From Protula sp. h YS-2021 (taxonomy: Eukaryota; Annelida; Polychaeta; Sabellida; Serpulidae): 64,000 bases of DNA. Position 1 is the stretch's first letter, and every line of letters begins with the position of its first letter. The translations under genes and the position numbers were made by a program. Below are positions 38,301 to 51,335 of this stretch, piece after piece. The notes under the pieces are model-generated. The model had not been told where the DNA came from, ran no database searches, and was given only the letters and a program-made list of their open reading frames with translations. Where the stretch lies: assembly GCA_949752745.1 (NCBI GenBank), contig OX457034.1, forward strand, positions 8,850,278 through 8,914,277, given 5' to 3'.

Positions 38301-41300
38301 TGTGTCGACTACTACTGCTCATATTTATTGCTAGGTCAGTCACAAAGTTCGTGTCAAGCAACACACCAGAACGTTCCCCATGTTGCCCTTAACTAATGCT
38401 TACCATAGCAACGCAGTCTTATGCTACTGCAGAAAAGTAAATACCCATTTAGTCATTTCCGCCTTGCTCATTAAGAGACCAGAAATCATATCCTTACCAT
38501 ATTGTGTTCCAGTTAACATACCTATTCTTATTCTATTTGCTTTCAAAGTTGGAGGCAGTTAAGCAATTATCTTTCTCCTTGTGTGTTTCTGTATAGGTCG
38601 TACAGGTAATCTTCCGCATAAACTTTCTTCAACAACAAGTCTCTTTCGCATGTGGCATAGTTAGAATATCGATCGAGCAACGCTATCCGTTAGAAGAATT
38701 TTGTTTTGCTTTTCAAAGTTTTTAAAAAGATCCAAGTATTAGCAACCATTTGCAAAATATATGCCTGTTTGTGAAAAAAAATAAAAAAGCGGTGGTTTTC
38801 ATTTCGTAATAGCTTAAAAATTAAGCTTTACAGTATAGTTACTTTAAATCAGCCCAGGAAATTTCATAGTATTTGACTAAGAGCATCAAAATTTTAGAAA
38901 GTCTTGCTGTTTTTCCTATGCACATTATGCAAAGTTTTCTTTTTGATCCAGATTATTTGACTTGAGTCAGATTAATTATGTGTTTTGACTGATTCTCAGA
39001 AACCATACGGGACTGTGATTAGGCTTACTAATAACTATGGTGTGCTTGGCGATAATGTCTCCTGCTAATTATTGTTTAGACGTGGTATATGGATACAGCA
39101 GTTGTTTGAATAAATGAGCTACGTGTTGCATCGTTGGATCGACAATCTATTATTCTCAATATAGAATAAAGAGCCTTGAAGTAAATGCAGGGGAAAGAAG
39201 TAAAGAACTAGAAAGCACTCGCAAGTACAAGGAAAAATACAAGGAAAAGTGTAAGGAAAACATGAAAATAAAATGCCATTACAAGGAATGTCTCATACTA
39301 CAGACACCACTTTCGCTGTAGTGAATATGCCTTGAGTGACCCCTGCAGGCACACATCGTCTTCAATATAAGTATCCCTTTAAGAACATGTATCACCGTAC
39401 ATGTACCACACCTGACACCTTACAATGACAGGTTATTATAGGGGGTGGTTCTCCCGACGCGCCATGTGCTTGGGTTCGCTATCCGGCCTACTACATCATT
39501 CCAGGGCTTAGCCACACTCAAGACCTAATATAACCCATAGCCAGATGATAAAACAGCATTGATGGTTTATGCGTCTTTGAAAAAGCTTCAAACAATGGAT
39601 TACACACAAGTTCATATGCACGCATTCCTTTTTATATTACGGAAGCTATGAAATGGTTAAAGTTTACCAAGAAAAACATTAAAGTGATCACGCCGCCCCA
39701 TCAAACAGGGGTTTGCTTGGTGACATTTTACTTGCATAATATCTCGATACTGCTGCCTGATCGCAGTGATAGCTGACAAAGCATAGACCCTTTTTGTGGT
39801 TGCCAGGTGAGGTTATTTATGGCTTGAAATACCTGTATTTCTAAATGTCAGGAAATACCAACTTGGCGTTTTCTTGTGATAGGATTTTGCTTCTTATATC
39901 AGTAATTTTTCTTGGTATAATGATGTACATAATATAGCCATCGTTATAAACAAGTACAAGCATGTTTTCCATCCAGTACAGTTATAATACTTTTTAATTA
40001 TACTTTAATCATAACATACAGAAGTACTTCTCTATGAAACTGTACTGATACACCAGAGTGAGAAAAGGTGGTACTTATAATACCATCACAGTATCTAATT
40101 CCTTGGGATCTATCAGGAACACAGGCCAGATACTTATTTGATACTAAACTGTACCAGCTATAACCCAATAGTACCCCTGGGTACTCACCTTAAGGCTCTA
40201 CTGATAAGAGCCTTTTTGGTGCTCGGATAGTCTTCTCATATTACATCTTAAAAAAATAATAAATTCATTTTAATAAATTAATAACAAAAATTATAACGTA
40301 TTTCTTTTAATAATTTTTTGCTTTGTGGTAAAGAAGCTACTAAGTTTGTAGGCAATATATAATGATTATGCAAATTATTCGCAGCTGCAGAGGTAACAGT
40401 GGGTTACTAAACGCCAATATCCAGGAACATCACGGCATGATTAGCTTGGCTGTTGTCACGTCATAACTGTGCTTTTACGGTCACGTAATTACCATTAGAC
40501 TTAAGGTTGTTACCATATATTGCATGCAGGATGACCTGCTGATAGAACCATCTCTGGCTTGTTTTGAACTTATTGCACAGCATTTTTCTCTACTATTTGT
40601 GTGACGTCACAGAAGCCCTGTCGATCAAGATGCAATTGGTGTGTGACAACGCCATGGATATATAACTCCCAATTCCACAGATCGACAGATAATGTCTCAT
40701 TTTGCATTGAATCATATGTAAAATGCTTAGATCCTCTCAAGAAAGCTCTGTTGAATGCTGGCATTAAATACCTTATTTTACATTTTGAAATATATTGAAT
40801 TGGTTTTCGTTTCTAAACAACAAAATATTTGAAATTGTTCAGGGTAAAGGTTAAGTACAAGTTGTAGGTATCTCTCCATTCCTGTTGAAGCTTTGAGTTG
40901 TAATCCTTGGGTGCAACTAAAATTTTGCTTAACCTTACAAAAATAAATAAATTGGTTGTGATTTGGATATTATTTGGGTGAAAATACAGTTATAGCTTTA
41001 ATTGATAAAGGCATTGTGACAGATTTGGTGTCACTTGTATACGGCAAAGCCCAATTGCGGCCCATATAAGTATCGTTTATGTACTCAGTCCTATGAAAGA
41101 AAATAATTCCACACACTATCGTGTTTGTTCCTTGCCCTTTTTATGTTCTTTGCTGTTGTTGCTAACAAGTCAGTTAAGACTGAAACAAGAACTTTTTGAC
41201 GTCAAGATCATGGCAAAGAAGCACGCTTGGCTGCTCATGCACTATCAACCATCAAAGGCATGGGGCCATAATAAGCTTCAAGTCATGATGGCAAGCTCAT

Positions 41301-41519
41301 TTGTATCATTACTACACCGTGGGAGGAGGCTGTACTGATGACGTCAAGTGCTGAGCGATAATGAGGGATATTTGTGCAGTGCATTTCGTAATACAAGTTT
41401 ACAGTTGTTTCTGATACTTGAAAGTTGAAAGATGTTTTTATGGGAGAGATTATCTGCTTGTTCGTTAGAGTGCAAAATGTGGCCTTCTAGAATACCCACA
41501 ATGCAGAAACGGATTGTGA
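35333..41519. other. 6 kb of noncoding, low-repeat DNA
   Basis: The longest stretch in the window without arrays. It holds TGACGTCA at 35752, 40602, 41197 and 41339, and ORFs of 60-106 codons (for example minus 37020-36739) without domains. No exon could be recognised by motif. Confidence 0.4.
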
Positions 41520-42546
41520 AAGTGCCTAACTAAAGTGACTGCTACACACTTAGTTACCAAATTGACTACTACATACTGCCTAAATTCAATGTCTAAATTG
41601 ACTATAACACATTCAGTGCCTAATTTGACTACTACACACTTTAGCACCATAATTGACAGCTCCATATTTAGCGCCTCAATTGACTACGACGCATTTAATG
41701 TGAAAAATGACCACTATGCATCTAGTGCCTAAACTGACTACTAAATAGTTAGTGCCTAAATTGACTGATGCCCATTTATTGCCTTTATTGACTGATTCCC
41801 ATATAACATTTTAGAGCCATAATGTATAACAGCTGTAATGCATTAATTGGAAATTATAATACCCGAATGACGAATGGTTTGCAGTGTGCAACTTCTAGAT
41901 ATAAACCACAATTAAATTGGTCATTATGCTTTAATACAAAACTCAATTCAAAGAGAAAATAAGCAATAACATGCGACATATAAATCTAAAGACGTGATAA
42001 AATCTATACCTCAATCTATTTTTCGTATATAGGCAAGAACAGCAGTGATAACGTGATGGCTCATTATTCTTTTGTAAAGACATGTAAATGCATTCTCCAT
42101 ATTTGATCTATTAAGAATGGCATGTAGTTTAGACATAATGGTATTTTTATTGTTTTCAGCACATTTCATCTGTCCTTGATTGTACCATTAGGGTAATTCC
42201 AGGTACATGTTTTGTGTTTCTTTATCTTTCAAAGGTAGCTTGTTTTATCTTTGTGCTCAAATATATTTCTTTTGCGTTTCCAAGTAGAAATAGGTTTTTG
42301 TGAAGATGTGAGCTTGATTGGCAAATATTTTTTATTATGTCCGCTTGAATAACCTAAGACTTAAAAGAAATGGATATCCGCTACATTCTATTGCTAGTGT
42401 TTTTGTTAAATTTTATGCATAATTGTAATGCAACAGAAAGATCATTGACCTTCTATCTTAGATTGGGTAAGGCGACGCGCCAGAATCAACAATTCTCTCT
42501 ACATTTCTGAGAGTTTCTGTTCAAATAACTTTGGCATCTGACGTCA
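40602..42546. promoter_or_regulatory. Second cluster of four TGACGTCA octamers
   Basis: Sites at 40602-40609, 41197-41204, 41339-41346 and 42539-42546. The two at about 41.2-41.35 kb lie only 142 bp apart. No associated gene is recognised. Confidence 0.35.
41520..41800. repeat. Degenerate ~27-30-bp minisatellite
   Basis: Imperfect units of the form TTAGTGCCTAAATTGACTAC + TACACA. About nine copies with indels; an old array. Confidence 0.85.
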
Positions 42547-42644
42547 TATTATATTCAACACATTTGTGGAGTTGCTGGAGTAGAATTGCCTACTTTTTAT
42601 CTGATGTGATGTCATGACATCAGAAAATATCATGTACAGCGGAG
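41801..42644. other. Noncoding, nothing recognised
   Basis: No array, gene or RNA seen. Confidence 0.4.
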
Positions 42645-42725
42645 ATTTAGGGTTAGTTCAGTTGATAAGATAGTTGGTCCAGTGCTCTTGAGACGTGTAC
42701 TCCAATCCGTCCACGGGTGGCAAGC
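42645..42725 (+). mobile_element. Degenerate tRNA-derived SINE head (candidate)
   Basis: TTAGTTCAGTTGATAAGATAG matches a tRNA D-arm/A box. GGTCCAGTGCTCTTGAGACG and CAATCCGTCCACGGGTGGC follow at the spacing expected for the anticodon arm and a decayed T arm. The B box consensus GGTTCRA is broken, so a working tRNA is unlikely. Confidence 0.35.
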
Positions 42726-42817
42726 AGGTGATTGACATTCATTCCGATTACATCCACTCAAAGCGAAGATACAATGTGTCACAAATTTAAAATTATCGTC
42801 AATTACCGCTCATCCCT

Positions 42818-43078
42818 TTAAAAAGATCAGATATAGCGGAGTGCCATAACCTAACCACTTTTAAAAACATCAGATATAGCGGAGTGCTATAACCTAACCA
42901 CTTTTTAAAAGATCAGATAGAGCGGAGTGCTATAACCTAACAACATTTTAAAAGATCAGATGTAGCGGAGTACTATAACCTAACAACTTTTAGAAAGATC
43001 AGATATAGCGGAGTGCTATACCCTAATCACTTTTTAAAAGATCAGATATAGCAGAGTGCTATAATCTAACCATTTTGC
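42818..43078. repeat. ~44-bp minisatellite, 6 copies
   Basis: AAGATCAGATATAGCGGAGT followed by GCTATAACCTAACCACTTTT repeats six times with few substitutions and small changes in the T run. Confidence 0.94.
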
Positions 43079-44034
43079 CTTGTTACATATTTTAAGCTTA
43101 GGATGCTTTCATTAAATTTATTACCTTATATCAGCTTATTTCGTTTACATGGTATGGGCCCTTTCTGAGTGGACAGTTTAGCTTGTTCTTTGCCTCAAGT
43201 TCATTCATTTATTTACGAAATGCTCTGAATTTAATTTTTGCATTTTTATTTAAGTACAAAAATTGATTGATATGCTATATGCATTTCGTATTTCGTATAG
43301 ATTTTGATTCAATTTATTTAAGAATGTTTTACTGATTTAAAATCTCTAAATTATATCCTGCACCAAATCTGTTATTTGTCTTATGATCGTATTACTATGG
43401 ACTCTACCTCTGCCCACATTTATCGTACAAGCAGTCTGTCTTTCAGCGCCACTTAATTCCCTCTGCGCCTCTTTCAGATAAGTTTATGTCTTTTTTTCTT
43501 CGCTTAACATTTCTCAGGAATGTTTCAAAAGGCCATACAGTTATTTTACGACTCTCATTGTTTGTATATTACTTTCTTCGATGCAGTGATATTTATATTT
43601 TTATTATTTATTTCAATGACCATCAAATAAAATAACAAAGAAAGAAGTACTTTTTTGCACTAAACACTACGGAGTAAGAAATCCTATGCCCCAATTTAGA
43701 ACCTATATTTAAGAATGCTACAGATTTGATTGTGTTTTCCTGTTGTTTCAATGCTTGTCTTTGGATTTATATTGTTTCTGCTGTTTGTGCTAGCTTTGGG
43801 TTTACTATCATCCGTTTCCTGCCATAAGATCATTTGTCTTAATCTCGGTTTTTAAAACCAAATTATCGCCCATAAAACAACAATATATCGTATCTGTGAG
43901 TCAAAATAGCTGTGTAATTAGAATGGTGATATTTTCGAAAAGATCATTATTCCTACAGTTAATTGCAATGCACGAATAAAGCCAGAGGATTGATGAAAAA
44001 CGTATCAGATCCTGGTATCCAGACAGTCTGACCC
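43079..44034. other. Noncoding, nothing recognised
   Basis: AT-rich. No array or gene. Confidence 0.4.
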
Positions 44035-44255
44035 TGCAGTTTGTATCCGTGTGTAAATGTCATACACTAGATAATCAATGGTACTCGGCAATTGTGGTAT
44101 GGCTGCTGTTCAATCCCGGGAGGTGGGGGGGGGGAGCACCAACTGCAGTTTGTATCCGTGTGTAAATGTCATACAGACGATAATCAATCACCTGCTCTCG
44201 AGGCATTGTATTGTGGCTTTTGTTTAATCCCCGGGAGGGGGGAGGGGGCAGGAAT
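44035..44255. repeat. 109-bp tandem duplication carrying G runs
   Basis: TGCAGTTTGTATCCGTGTGT begins at 44035 and 44144. Each copy includes GATAATCAAT, ATTGTGG and a CCCGGGAGG-type G-rich end with poly-G. Confidence 0.9.
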
Positions 44256-44513
44256 GAGGGACACTCACGTACCCCCTGGCAGTGCGCGCGTTTCGCTTCC
44301 GGTATCTTTCGCATGGTAACACATATAACATCAAGTGCTCGCAATACTGTGAGACTACTCTTATTATATGCCCACTACTGTAGTAGTACCCTAACGTATA
44401 CTGTAAAATTGCTATTTATGTTCTGCTTTAGTAGGGCTATTACTTTGTGCATTTGTAATACTGTAGAACTACTGTGTATATATCGCAGCACCACTCTTGT
44501 ACTTACTAAAGTA

Positions 44514-44730
44514 GTACTGCCAGGGTGCACAACTGCAGTACATTCCGTGTGTACGACCATAGTACTTTCAGTGTGAACGACCAGAGTACTTTCAGTGTGT
44601 ACGACTGTAGTACTTTCAGTGTGAACAATTGCAATACTTTCAGTGTGAAAGAATGTAGTGCTTTCAGTGTGAGCGACAGCAGTACTTTCAGTGTGAAAAA
44701 ATGTAGCACTTTCAGTGTGAACAACTGCAG
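44514..44730. repeat. 24-bp minisatellite, about 9 copies
   Basis: GTACTTTCAGTGTGAACGAC plus 4 bp, every 24 bp (44562, 44586 and onwards). Because 24 is a multiple of three, both strands stay open (Ser-Thr-Phe-Ser-Val repeats). It runs directly into the following (TA)n tract. Confidence 0.95.
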
Positions 44731-44742
44731 TATATATATATA

Positions 44743-44824
<82 letters not shown>
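44731..44824. repeat. (TA)n microsatellite fused to the 24-bp array
   Basis: About 94 bp of TA with one internal C. The junction reads CTGCAGTATATATA, with no spacer from the array. Confidence 0.98.
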
Positions 44825-44825
<1 letters not shown>

Positions 44826-45264
44826 CCTTGGGTAATTCGGTATATTTTGACGCAGAGCTGTTCAATATCTGAGTCCATTATGAACTTTGTGTGTGTTTTA
44901 CCATAATTATACTCAGATAACGTGAACTATCAATTCATTTCATGTACAACTGTGAATATTATATCAAGTGAGAACATCAGGCAAAAAATAAGTAAAACAT
45001 GAACAAGAAACTGGCAAATTTTAGGCAAATATTTGTTGCCCATGATTGACCTACAGACATATTATCTGCGCAAAGGTGAACAAACACAATTTATTCATTC
45101 ACTTAACTAACTAATCTACAAGATATGTCAAGCACACATGGAGTCTTACACAGATTTGTTGCCTTTGGGTATAAGGATCATATACCGCAAATTCAATTAA
45201 TACAATATTAACAATCAGGTGATTCTGAACTTAGTTGTATTTGCATATTATTAACCCTGTTTTG

Positions 45265-46110
45265 ATACGATAGCTGTCACCAGTGTAACCAGGTCTGAAA
45301 GAGTGTCAACTGGCCTTAATAACTGTCATCACAGTGTGACCAGCCCTAAATAAGTGTCAGCTGGCCTTAATAACAGTCACCACAGTGTGTCCAGCCCTGA
45401 ATGAGTGTCCCCTGGGCTCAGTAACTATCATCAGTGTTGGACAAAGTCTAAATGACTTGTTTTTGATCTGAATGGCTCATTGCAGTGTGGGACAAAGTCT
45501 AAATGACTCTTATTTGATCTGAATAGCTCACTACAATAGAATCAGGCTTGACATGATGTTATATGGTCTTTAAAATGCACCAGACTGTAACCAAGCCCGA
45601 CTGCATGTCGTCTAGCCTCAGTAACTGATACCAGAGTGTAACCAGGCCTTTATGAGTGTCCGATGGCCTTAATCACTTTTAACAGAGTGTAGCCAGGCCT
45701 TTATGAGTGTCCTCTGGTCTGAATCACGTTTTACAGGGTGTGACCAGGTTTCTTGGCCTCATACGTGATTGAGTGTCATCTTATAAATTTCATCAGTATC
45801 GCCGGGGCCTCAGTGAATATCTTGAAAGTTTTAAACTTAATATCTTTAAAGACCAAATGAATATTGTCACACCGGAATGAGCATGCCATTAAGCCTGCAT
45901 GAGTGCCATGAGAGTGTCCAGAAGCCTGATCTGGGTGAATGTCATTGCAGTGTCATGGTGCCAACAGGCCTATAGTGTCATAAATTCGTCTGGCCTATTC
46001 AGTATAGTGTTACGGGTGTGTCAACAAGCCTTGTCTTAATGAGTACTACCATAGTGTCACGAAAGTGTCAGCGAACCGGGTCTATATGACTGCCGCCACT
46101 GTCCTAGAGT
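45265..46110. repeat. ~51-bp minisatellite, about 16 copies, diverged
   Basis: CAGTGTNACCAGGCCT + GAATGAGTGTCA + CTGGCCTTAATAACT recurs at 51-bp spacing (45281, 45332, 45383). It drifts strongly after 45.8 kb, where the same words (GTGTCA, CAACAAGCCT) persist in shuffled order. Confidence 0.9.
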
Positions 46111-46385
46111 ATCAACAAGCCTTGCGTCCCACCCTCTGATGCCCTGTTAGTGGTTTTAATGATGCCAAAACCGAAACGCATTGCGATTTCTCTTGCTGGG
46201 AGAATAGCCTTTGATCTGTGTTCCTACTGGGTATTGACTTGTAATGGTTTATTTACCTCGGTCGCGTGGTAATTATGGATATACCTGTATAAATGCTTAG
46301 TTAAAGGCAGTCGTTTATATAGAGAGTTTTTGAAGCATGTATATTTATATTCTTTATAACTTTGCATTTTTTGGTTTCTCACTGG

Positions 46386-46387
<2 letters not shown>

Positions 46388-46475
<88 letters not shown>

Positions 46476-46711
46476 TCTCTGTTTCTCTCTATCTCCCTCT
46501 CTCTCTCACCCTCACTATCTCTCTATCTCTATGTGTTTGTTTCTCCCTCCCTCCCTTCCTCCCTCCCTCCCTCCCTTCCTCCCTCCCTCCCTCCCTCCCT
46601 CCCTCCCTCCCTCTTTCTCCCCCTCTCTCTCACCCTAACTATCTCTCTATCTCTATGTGTGTGTTTCTCCCTCCGTCCCTCCCTCCCCTCCCCTCCCCTA
46701 CCTCCGTCCCT

Positions 46712-46790
<79 letters not shown>
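46388..46790. repeat. Pyrimidine tract: (CT)n, (CCCT)n, duplicated
   Basis: About 400 bp of C/T on the plus strand. A segment CACCCTCACTATCTCTCTAT...GTTTCTCCCTCC is present twice about 126 bp apart, so the microsatellite grew partly by segmental duplication. ORFs of Ser-Leu or Pro-Ser are artefacts. Confidence 0.97.
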
Positions 46791-46793
<3 letters not shown>

Positions 46794-48626
46794 GCTGAGA
46801 CCGAAGCTCAGTTGCCATGGAGCATGCCTGGGTAACTCTGAAAACAGGTTATACAAACAACCCTCTGGGACGAGGACAAATGTTCATTACACGGACGAGT
46901 TTTCCTAATTAGAAGTGAATCACTAATGCACCTATACAGATGCCTGCGTTAAATAAAAGGATATTAGGTGGGGTGGGGTTGGGGGGAGTCTGAAAACTTA
47001 TAATATCTTGGCAATGGATTAATTAGTTCCTGTGCAGTGATAATTTTAATATAGAATGTTTTCACATTTGTTATATTTCATTTATTTATTCATTTATTTC
47101 TTCTGGCCAATACATGTGATTCGGCTGATCAAGTTCATTTTCTAAAGGTTAAAAAGTAAAGAGAAGGAAAATTTTATATATCATAAATATATTATATTGT
47201 AATATTATATATTATAAAATGCAGCAATGTGTCGAATGATAATGTTTGATTGCTTTTATTGAAAGTTTTAAATTTGATTCAAGTATAATTTTCGAAATGT
47301 GTGAACCACTTTCTATAAAACAATATAACAAAAATAAGAAGCTGGATGACTCACTGTGCCGGAAATAGGTGTTTTCTTCATTGACCAATCAGATCGTTTT
47401 GTTTTGTTTTGTTTTTTATTATTAAATAAAAATAATCCAGATGGCTTTAATTAAAATCAAAAAGCAATGATTCAACTTTTTAAAATAAAATACAAAGATG
47501 TAATGCAAAAAAAAAAACAAAAAAAAAAAAAACTATATGTTCTTCTGTGACTGGTGGATTGTAATTAAAACTCGTTTTTATGGTACTTATTTTTATTCTC
47601 TTTTTTTCATTTTTTGAGGACGATTGTGAGCGGAGACAAATTTTACACTTGCATTAACCCTCGACCCTCCTACAGACATACCTCCCCCTCCGCTCCCCCC
47701 CCCCCCCCCCGCCTCCCCGCCCTCCCTCCGCCAGAGCCCTCGTTTATCCATATTCGCAGAAAACCTAAAGGGAATTTGCCCGAATTTTTACCAGTATTAA
47801 TTTATAGCTCTTAGGAAGACCCGAAAAGATTTGCATATATACCTGCAGCTAAACCTCCCTGAATCAATAACAATCATTGATTGGTTTGTGTGTATGCTCG
47901 GTGTTCCAGAATAGAGCAAAAACTAGTCCCAGAGTATTTCCCGCCTCCCCCCTCTTTACACAAAGTCTGTTTAAACAAACATAATCGACGTCATTCATAC
48001 CAGGCTAATGCAGACTCCCGCAGAACCTCGGTTTCTGCCAGGAGAGTTTTACCTCAGAGGGTTCCCTCATAGGTATACTGCTAGTAACTCACACATGCCC
48101 ATTTTTTATATGGTCTTCGTCAGAAGCAAAGAAAACTGGACTTCACGAAGGATTTTCTTTCCACTTGTAGCGGCTTCCATTAATATGATTTCACTCTTGT
48201 TGGATTTTGGATATTGAATATGGGCTTTCGTTTGATCTAGAACGTGGAGTAAAATGACCTAAAAATACCACTCAGTTCTTTCGTATGGCTGTGTGCAATG
48301 AAAGAGCTACTTTTACTGGGTTGACTTAACAACTGATATACCTTTTTTCACTGTACTGCAAATATTTACCAACATACATTACATGGATATTTCTTCTTTA
48401 ATGGACAGCACAAATTTTATAAATTACACTGGAAATTCGAAATAAATTTGACTTTACTGCACTTGTAGAATTATAGTGTTTGCTGGGATATAACTAAAGA
48501 CCCGGATACGCTCTTTGAGGTAAGACTACTAAACGCTTTTATACCAGCTCACTGTTATTCCATATCAAGACATTAACAATCAGGTATTCACATTAACAAT
48601 TAACTATAATACCAATTAATTTTTTA

Positions 48627-48627
<1 letters not shown>
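46791..48627. other. Noncoding with A-, C- and T-rich runs
   Basis: Contains a poly-A run near 47508-47531 and a 16-C run at 47695-47710. No gene recognised. Confidence 0.45.

Positions 48628-48696
<69 letters not shown>
48628..48696. repeat. (ATT)n microsatellite, about 23 units
   Basis: Uninterrupted ATT run. Confidence 0.98.
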
Positions 48697-49274
48697 GCTG
48701 TCTTAAATTCGAGCCCAAAATTATTTCTGAGACTAAAATTAAGTGAAAGGCGCACTTAAATGTGCTATTTTTAAACTTTAAGTTATTCATAAGGAAACTG
48801 CACACTGTAAAATATCACATTCCAAATGATTTTTCATCAATCCCTCCCCCCGTCCCCTCTTCTCGCCCCCCCCCCCCCCCGAAAAAAACTGTGTTTACAA
48901 ATATTCAGAGTAAACCAGTTATTCGAAATGAGAACAAACAACAGTTTGTTTATTCATACTGAATCAAACCAACAGTGGCATTTTTTTAAAAGGCTCATGA
49001 CTAAGCTTCAAATGCGAATTTAGTTTTAAAGTAAATGCTCAATGCGGAATTGAATCAATTTTTACCAGCGTCTGAATGTGGCCCAGCCCTGATGCAATCA
49101 ACAGGTGTCGGTCTGTTTACGTAAATTTTTACGTTTTTTTATTACATTTCTTTTTGCGGTCTGTTTGAGTATTTTTTTATTATTTTATTTTTTGTTATTA
49201 TTTAGTGTTATTATTTTATTTATTTTTTGCGCATTATATTTCTTGAGTATTGAAAGAAAAAACCTGTCAAATTG
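48697..49274. other. Noncoding; 15-C run at 48866
   Basis: C-rich patch 48841-48880 and T-rich DNA at 49120-49240. No gene. Confidence 0.45.
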
Positions 49275-49560
49275 TTACATGACTTGGGGAAATGTTGCAA
49301 TCTGATTGTCGATTTTCAAGTCAATTCTTTTTCAATGTTGACCAGAACGCAAAAACCAAGGAATTTTGCAGTTATCGGTTATCTATTGAGTCATGTATCT
49401 TAACTTTGATTGGAACACTTAAGTAACAATTAGCATATATTAACGTATTTGGAGTCAACATGAAGTTATTATTGACTGGCCACGAAAATGTTGACTTAAC
49501 GGTCAACAATTTCTTACTGGTTGATAAGTCAGTGCCTTTGATTGTTACGTAACTGTTACA
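49275..49560 (+). repeat. Dispersed GTCAA-rich repeat, copy 3
   Basis: TACATGACTTGGGGAAATG, GCAATCTGATTGTCGATTTT, CAAGTCAATTCTTTTTCAA, GTCAACATGAAGTTATTATT, GAAAATGTTGACTTAACGGT, and CTTACTGGTTGATAAGTC occur in the same order as copies 1 and 2, with the best overall preservation. Confidence 0.82.
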
Positions 49561-49856
49561 ATCAAGTTTAAGATCTGCATTGTTGTATAAATCCTTAATT
49601 TGAATCTGCAACATGAAAACATAAAACCAAAATTAACTGGAAGTGAATTTAATGGCGGTGCTTTCTTTATTTTACAAATGTTACACTTAATATTTGGTAA
49701 ATATATGTTGGTCATGTGGTGACCGTACGCAAACCCATCTTTGTTTGCTATGAGCAACGAGTAAGCATTATATGTCAAACATATGGTCACCATATTTGGC
49801 GCTCATATGGTATGAGTTGTAACAACATGTGGAATAACATATGCTTCATGATGTGT

Positions 49857-49972
49857 GGTGAAGAAATATTCATATGGTCAACACGTGAAGAAATATTCAT
49901 ATGGTCAACACGTGAAGAAGTGTTCATATGGTCAACACGTGAAGAAGTGTTCATATGGTCAACACAAGATTT
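49857..49972. repeat. 27-bp tandem repeat, about 4.3 copies
   Basis: GAAGAAATATTCATATGGTC + AACACGT repeats four times, then truncates. The flanks (49710-49850 and 49985-50010) carry loose CATATG, GGTCAAC and ACATGTG words of the same kind. Confidence 0.93.
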
Positions 49973-50018
49973 ATGATATGTTTATTAATACCCATATGTT
50001 TAACATGTGTTGATAGTT

Positions 50019-50621
50019 CCCAGCAAACATTAAGACATCAGAATGACGTCGGGTCGACGTCGTGACCCGAAGTTTCCGACGTCGGACTGACGTGCCGGTT
50101 TTGGTTGTATATGAAATGGAAACGACGTCGGGTTTTCAATGTCAGAATGACGTCGGGTTCCGACCTAATCCGACGTCGGAATCAAGTCGGTTTTAGGTTG
50201 TATATATACTTGGAACCGACGTCGGATTCCGACCTGAAACTGACTAGAGTTATATAATTAATAGATAACTAATCATTCAACTGCTGTTGTGAAATACATA
50301 CAAAAGCATTTTCCATGTAAATTTTTACAATCTAGGAAGAAAAATACCGACGCGCCATCAAAATTCTAAAATTTTCATGTAAAATTTACGTTTTTTCTTC
50401 CTCTTTCTCAAAATGACTTCCATTTCCGGTGAGCGATAATAATAATGTTCATCGCTTTTTGGTCGATATTGCAACGTCGGAATGACGTCAGAAATCCGAC
50501 GTCGCCTCGACGTCGGAATAATGTCGGGTTTTGGGGAAATAGGTCAGAGTATGGTTGTGAAATCGTTGCGACCAAAATCCAACCTTTTTTCAACCAAAAA
50601 AAACGTCGGTTGTTTGTTGGG
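50019..50621. mobile_element. Nonautonomous element with short inverted ends
   Basis: Left end CCCAGCAAACA (50019-50029) and right end TGTTTGTTGGG (50611-50621) are inverted copies with one mismatch. Inside, GACGTCGG/CCGACGTC words recur about a dozen times on both sides of an AT-rich centre. No ORF is present. The structure fits a MITE or a solo terminal-repeat derivative; the superfamily is undetermined and no clear target-site duplication is visible. Confidence 0.55.
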
Positions 50622-51276
50622 TTTCGTCACCACATTTAAGCATGTGTTTGATCATGTGGTAAACATGTGTTTTACGAAGATTTAGTACACAGTATATCTG
50701 CTGAACGACTCAACTTCTTTCTGTTTTTTTTTTTTCACTACGCAGAGATCAAAGTGATTCTCTTGCTTATGACGTTATCTTAGCAAACCAACACGCGTTA
50801 TCTACATTTTCGTATTTAGGACTATTATAGATTAATGAAGTCTGGCTTCAATTCTTGTAAATCACATCTGCAGTATGAAAACATCATAGTACAACTGCTT
50901 TTAAAGCAAACCCTTTTATTTACCTCTAATACTTGTTACTTACGTATAAAAAAAATTTAAAAAAAATAAATAAAAAAAAAGAAGAAAAAAAGTACTGCTG
51001 ACGCATTGATATGAAAATCTCACTGAACTTTGGTTAGTGCATGAAGCGTTATTGATACAAGGCCTGAGATTAAATTATCTCTGGATAAACTACACATGTG
51101 CGAAAAAGAGTTGAGGAGGGGGATGGGGGAGGAGGGAGAGGAGATGCAACGTCATCTAAACAGTTGCACACGAATGCTATCTAAACAGTGATATAAAAAA
51201 AACTGAAACATTGCCTTACAGTTTAAAGCATATAATTCTTGCTATTGTTTTAATGACGCTTGATTGATTGATTGAC

Positions 51277-51277
<1 letters not shown>

Positions 51278-51315
<38 letters not shown>

Positions 51316-51335
51316 CAGAGAGAGAGAGAGAGAGA
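51278..51335. repeat. (GA)n microsatellite
   Basis: AGAGAG run with GACAGAGA interruptions. Confidence 0.95.

Noticed and set aside
46337..46908. Ser/Leu/Pro-rich ORFs
   Set aside because: Translation of the pyrimidine microsatellite in three frames.
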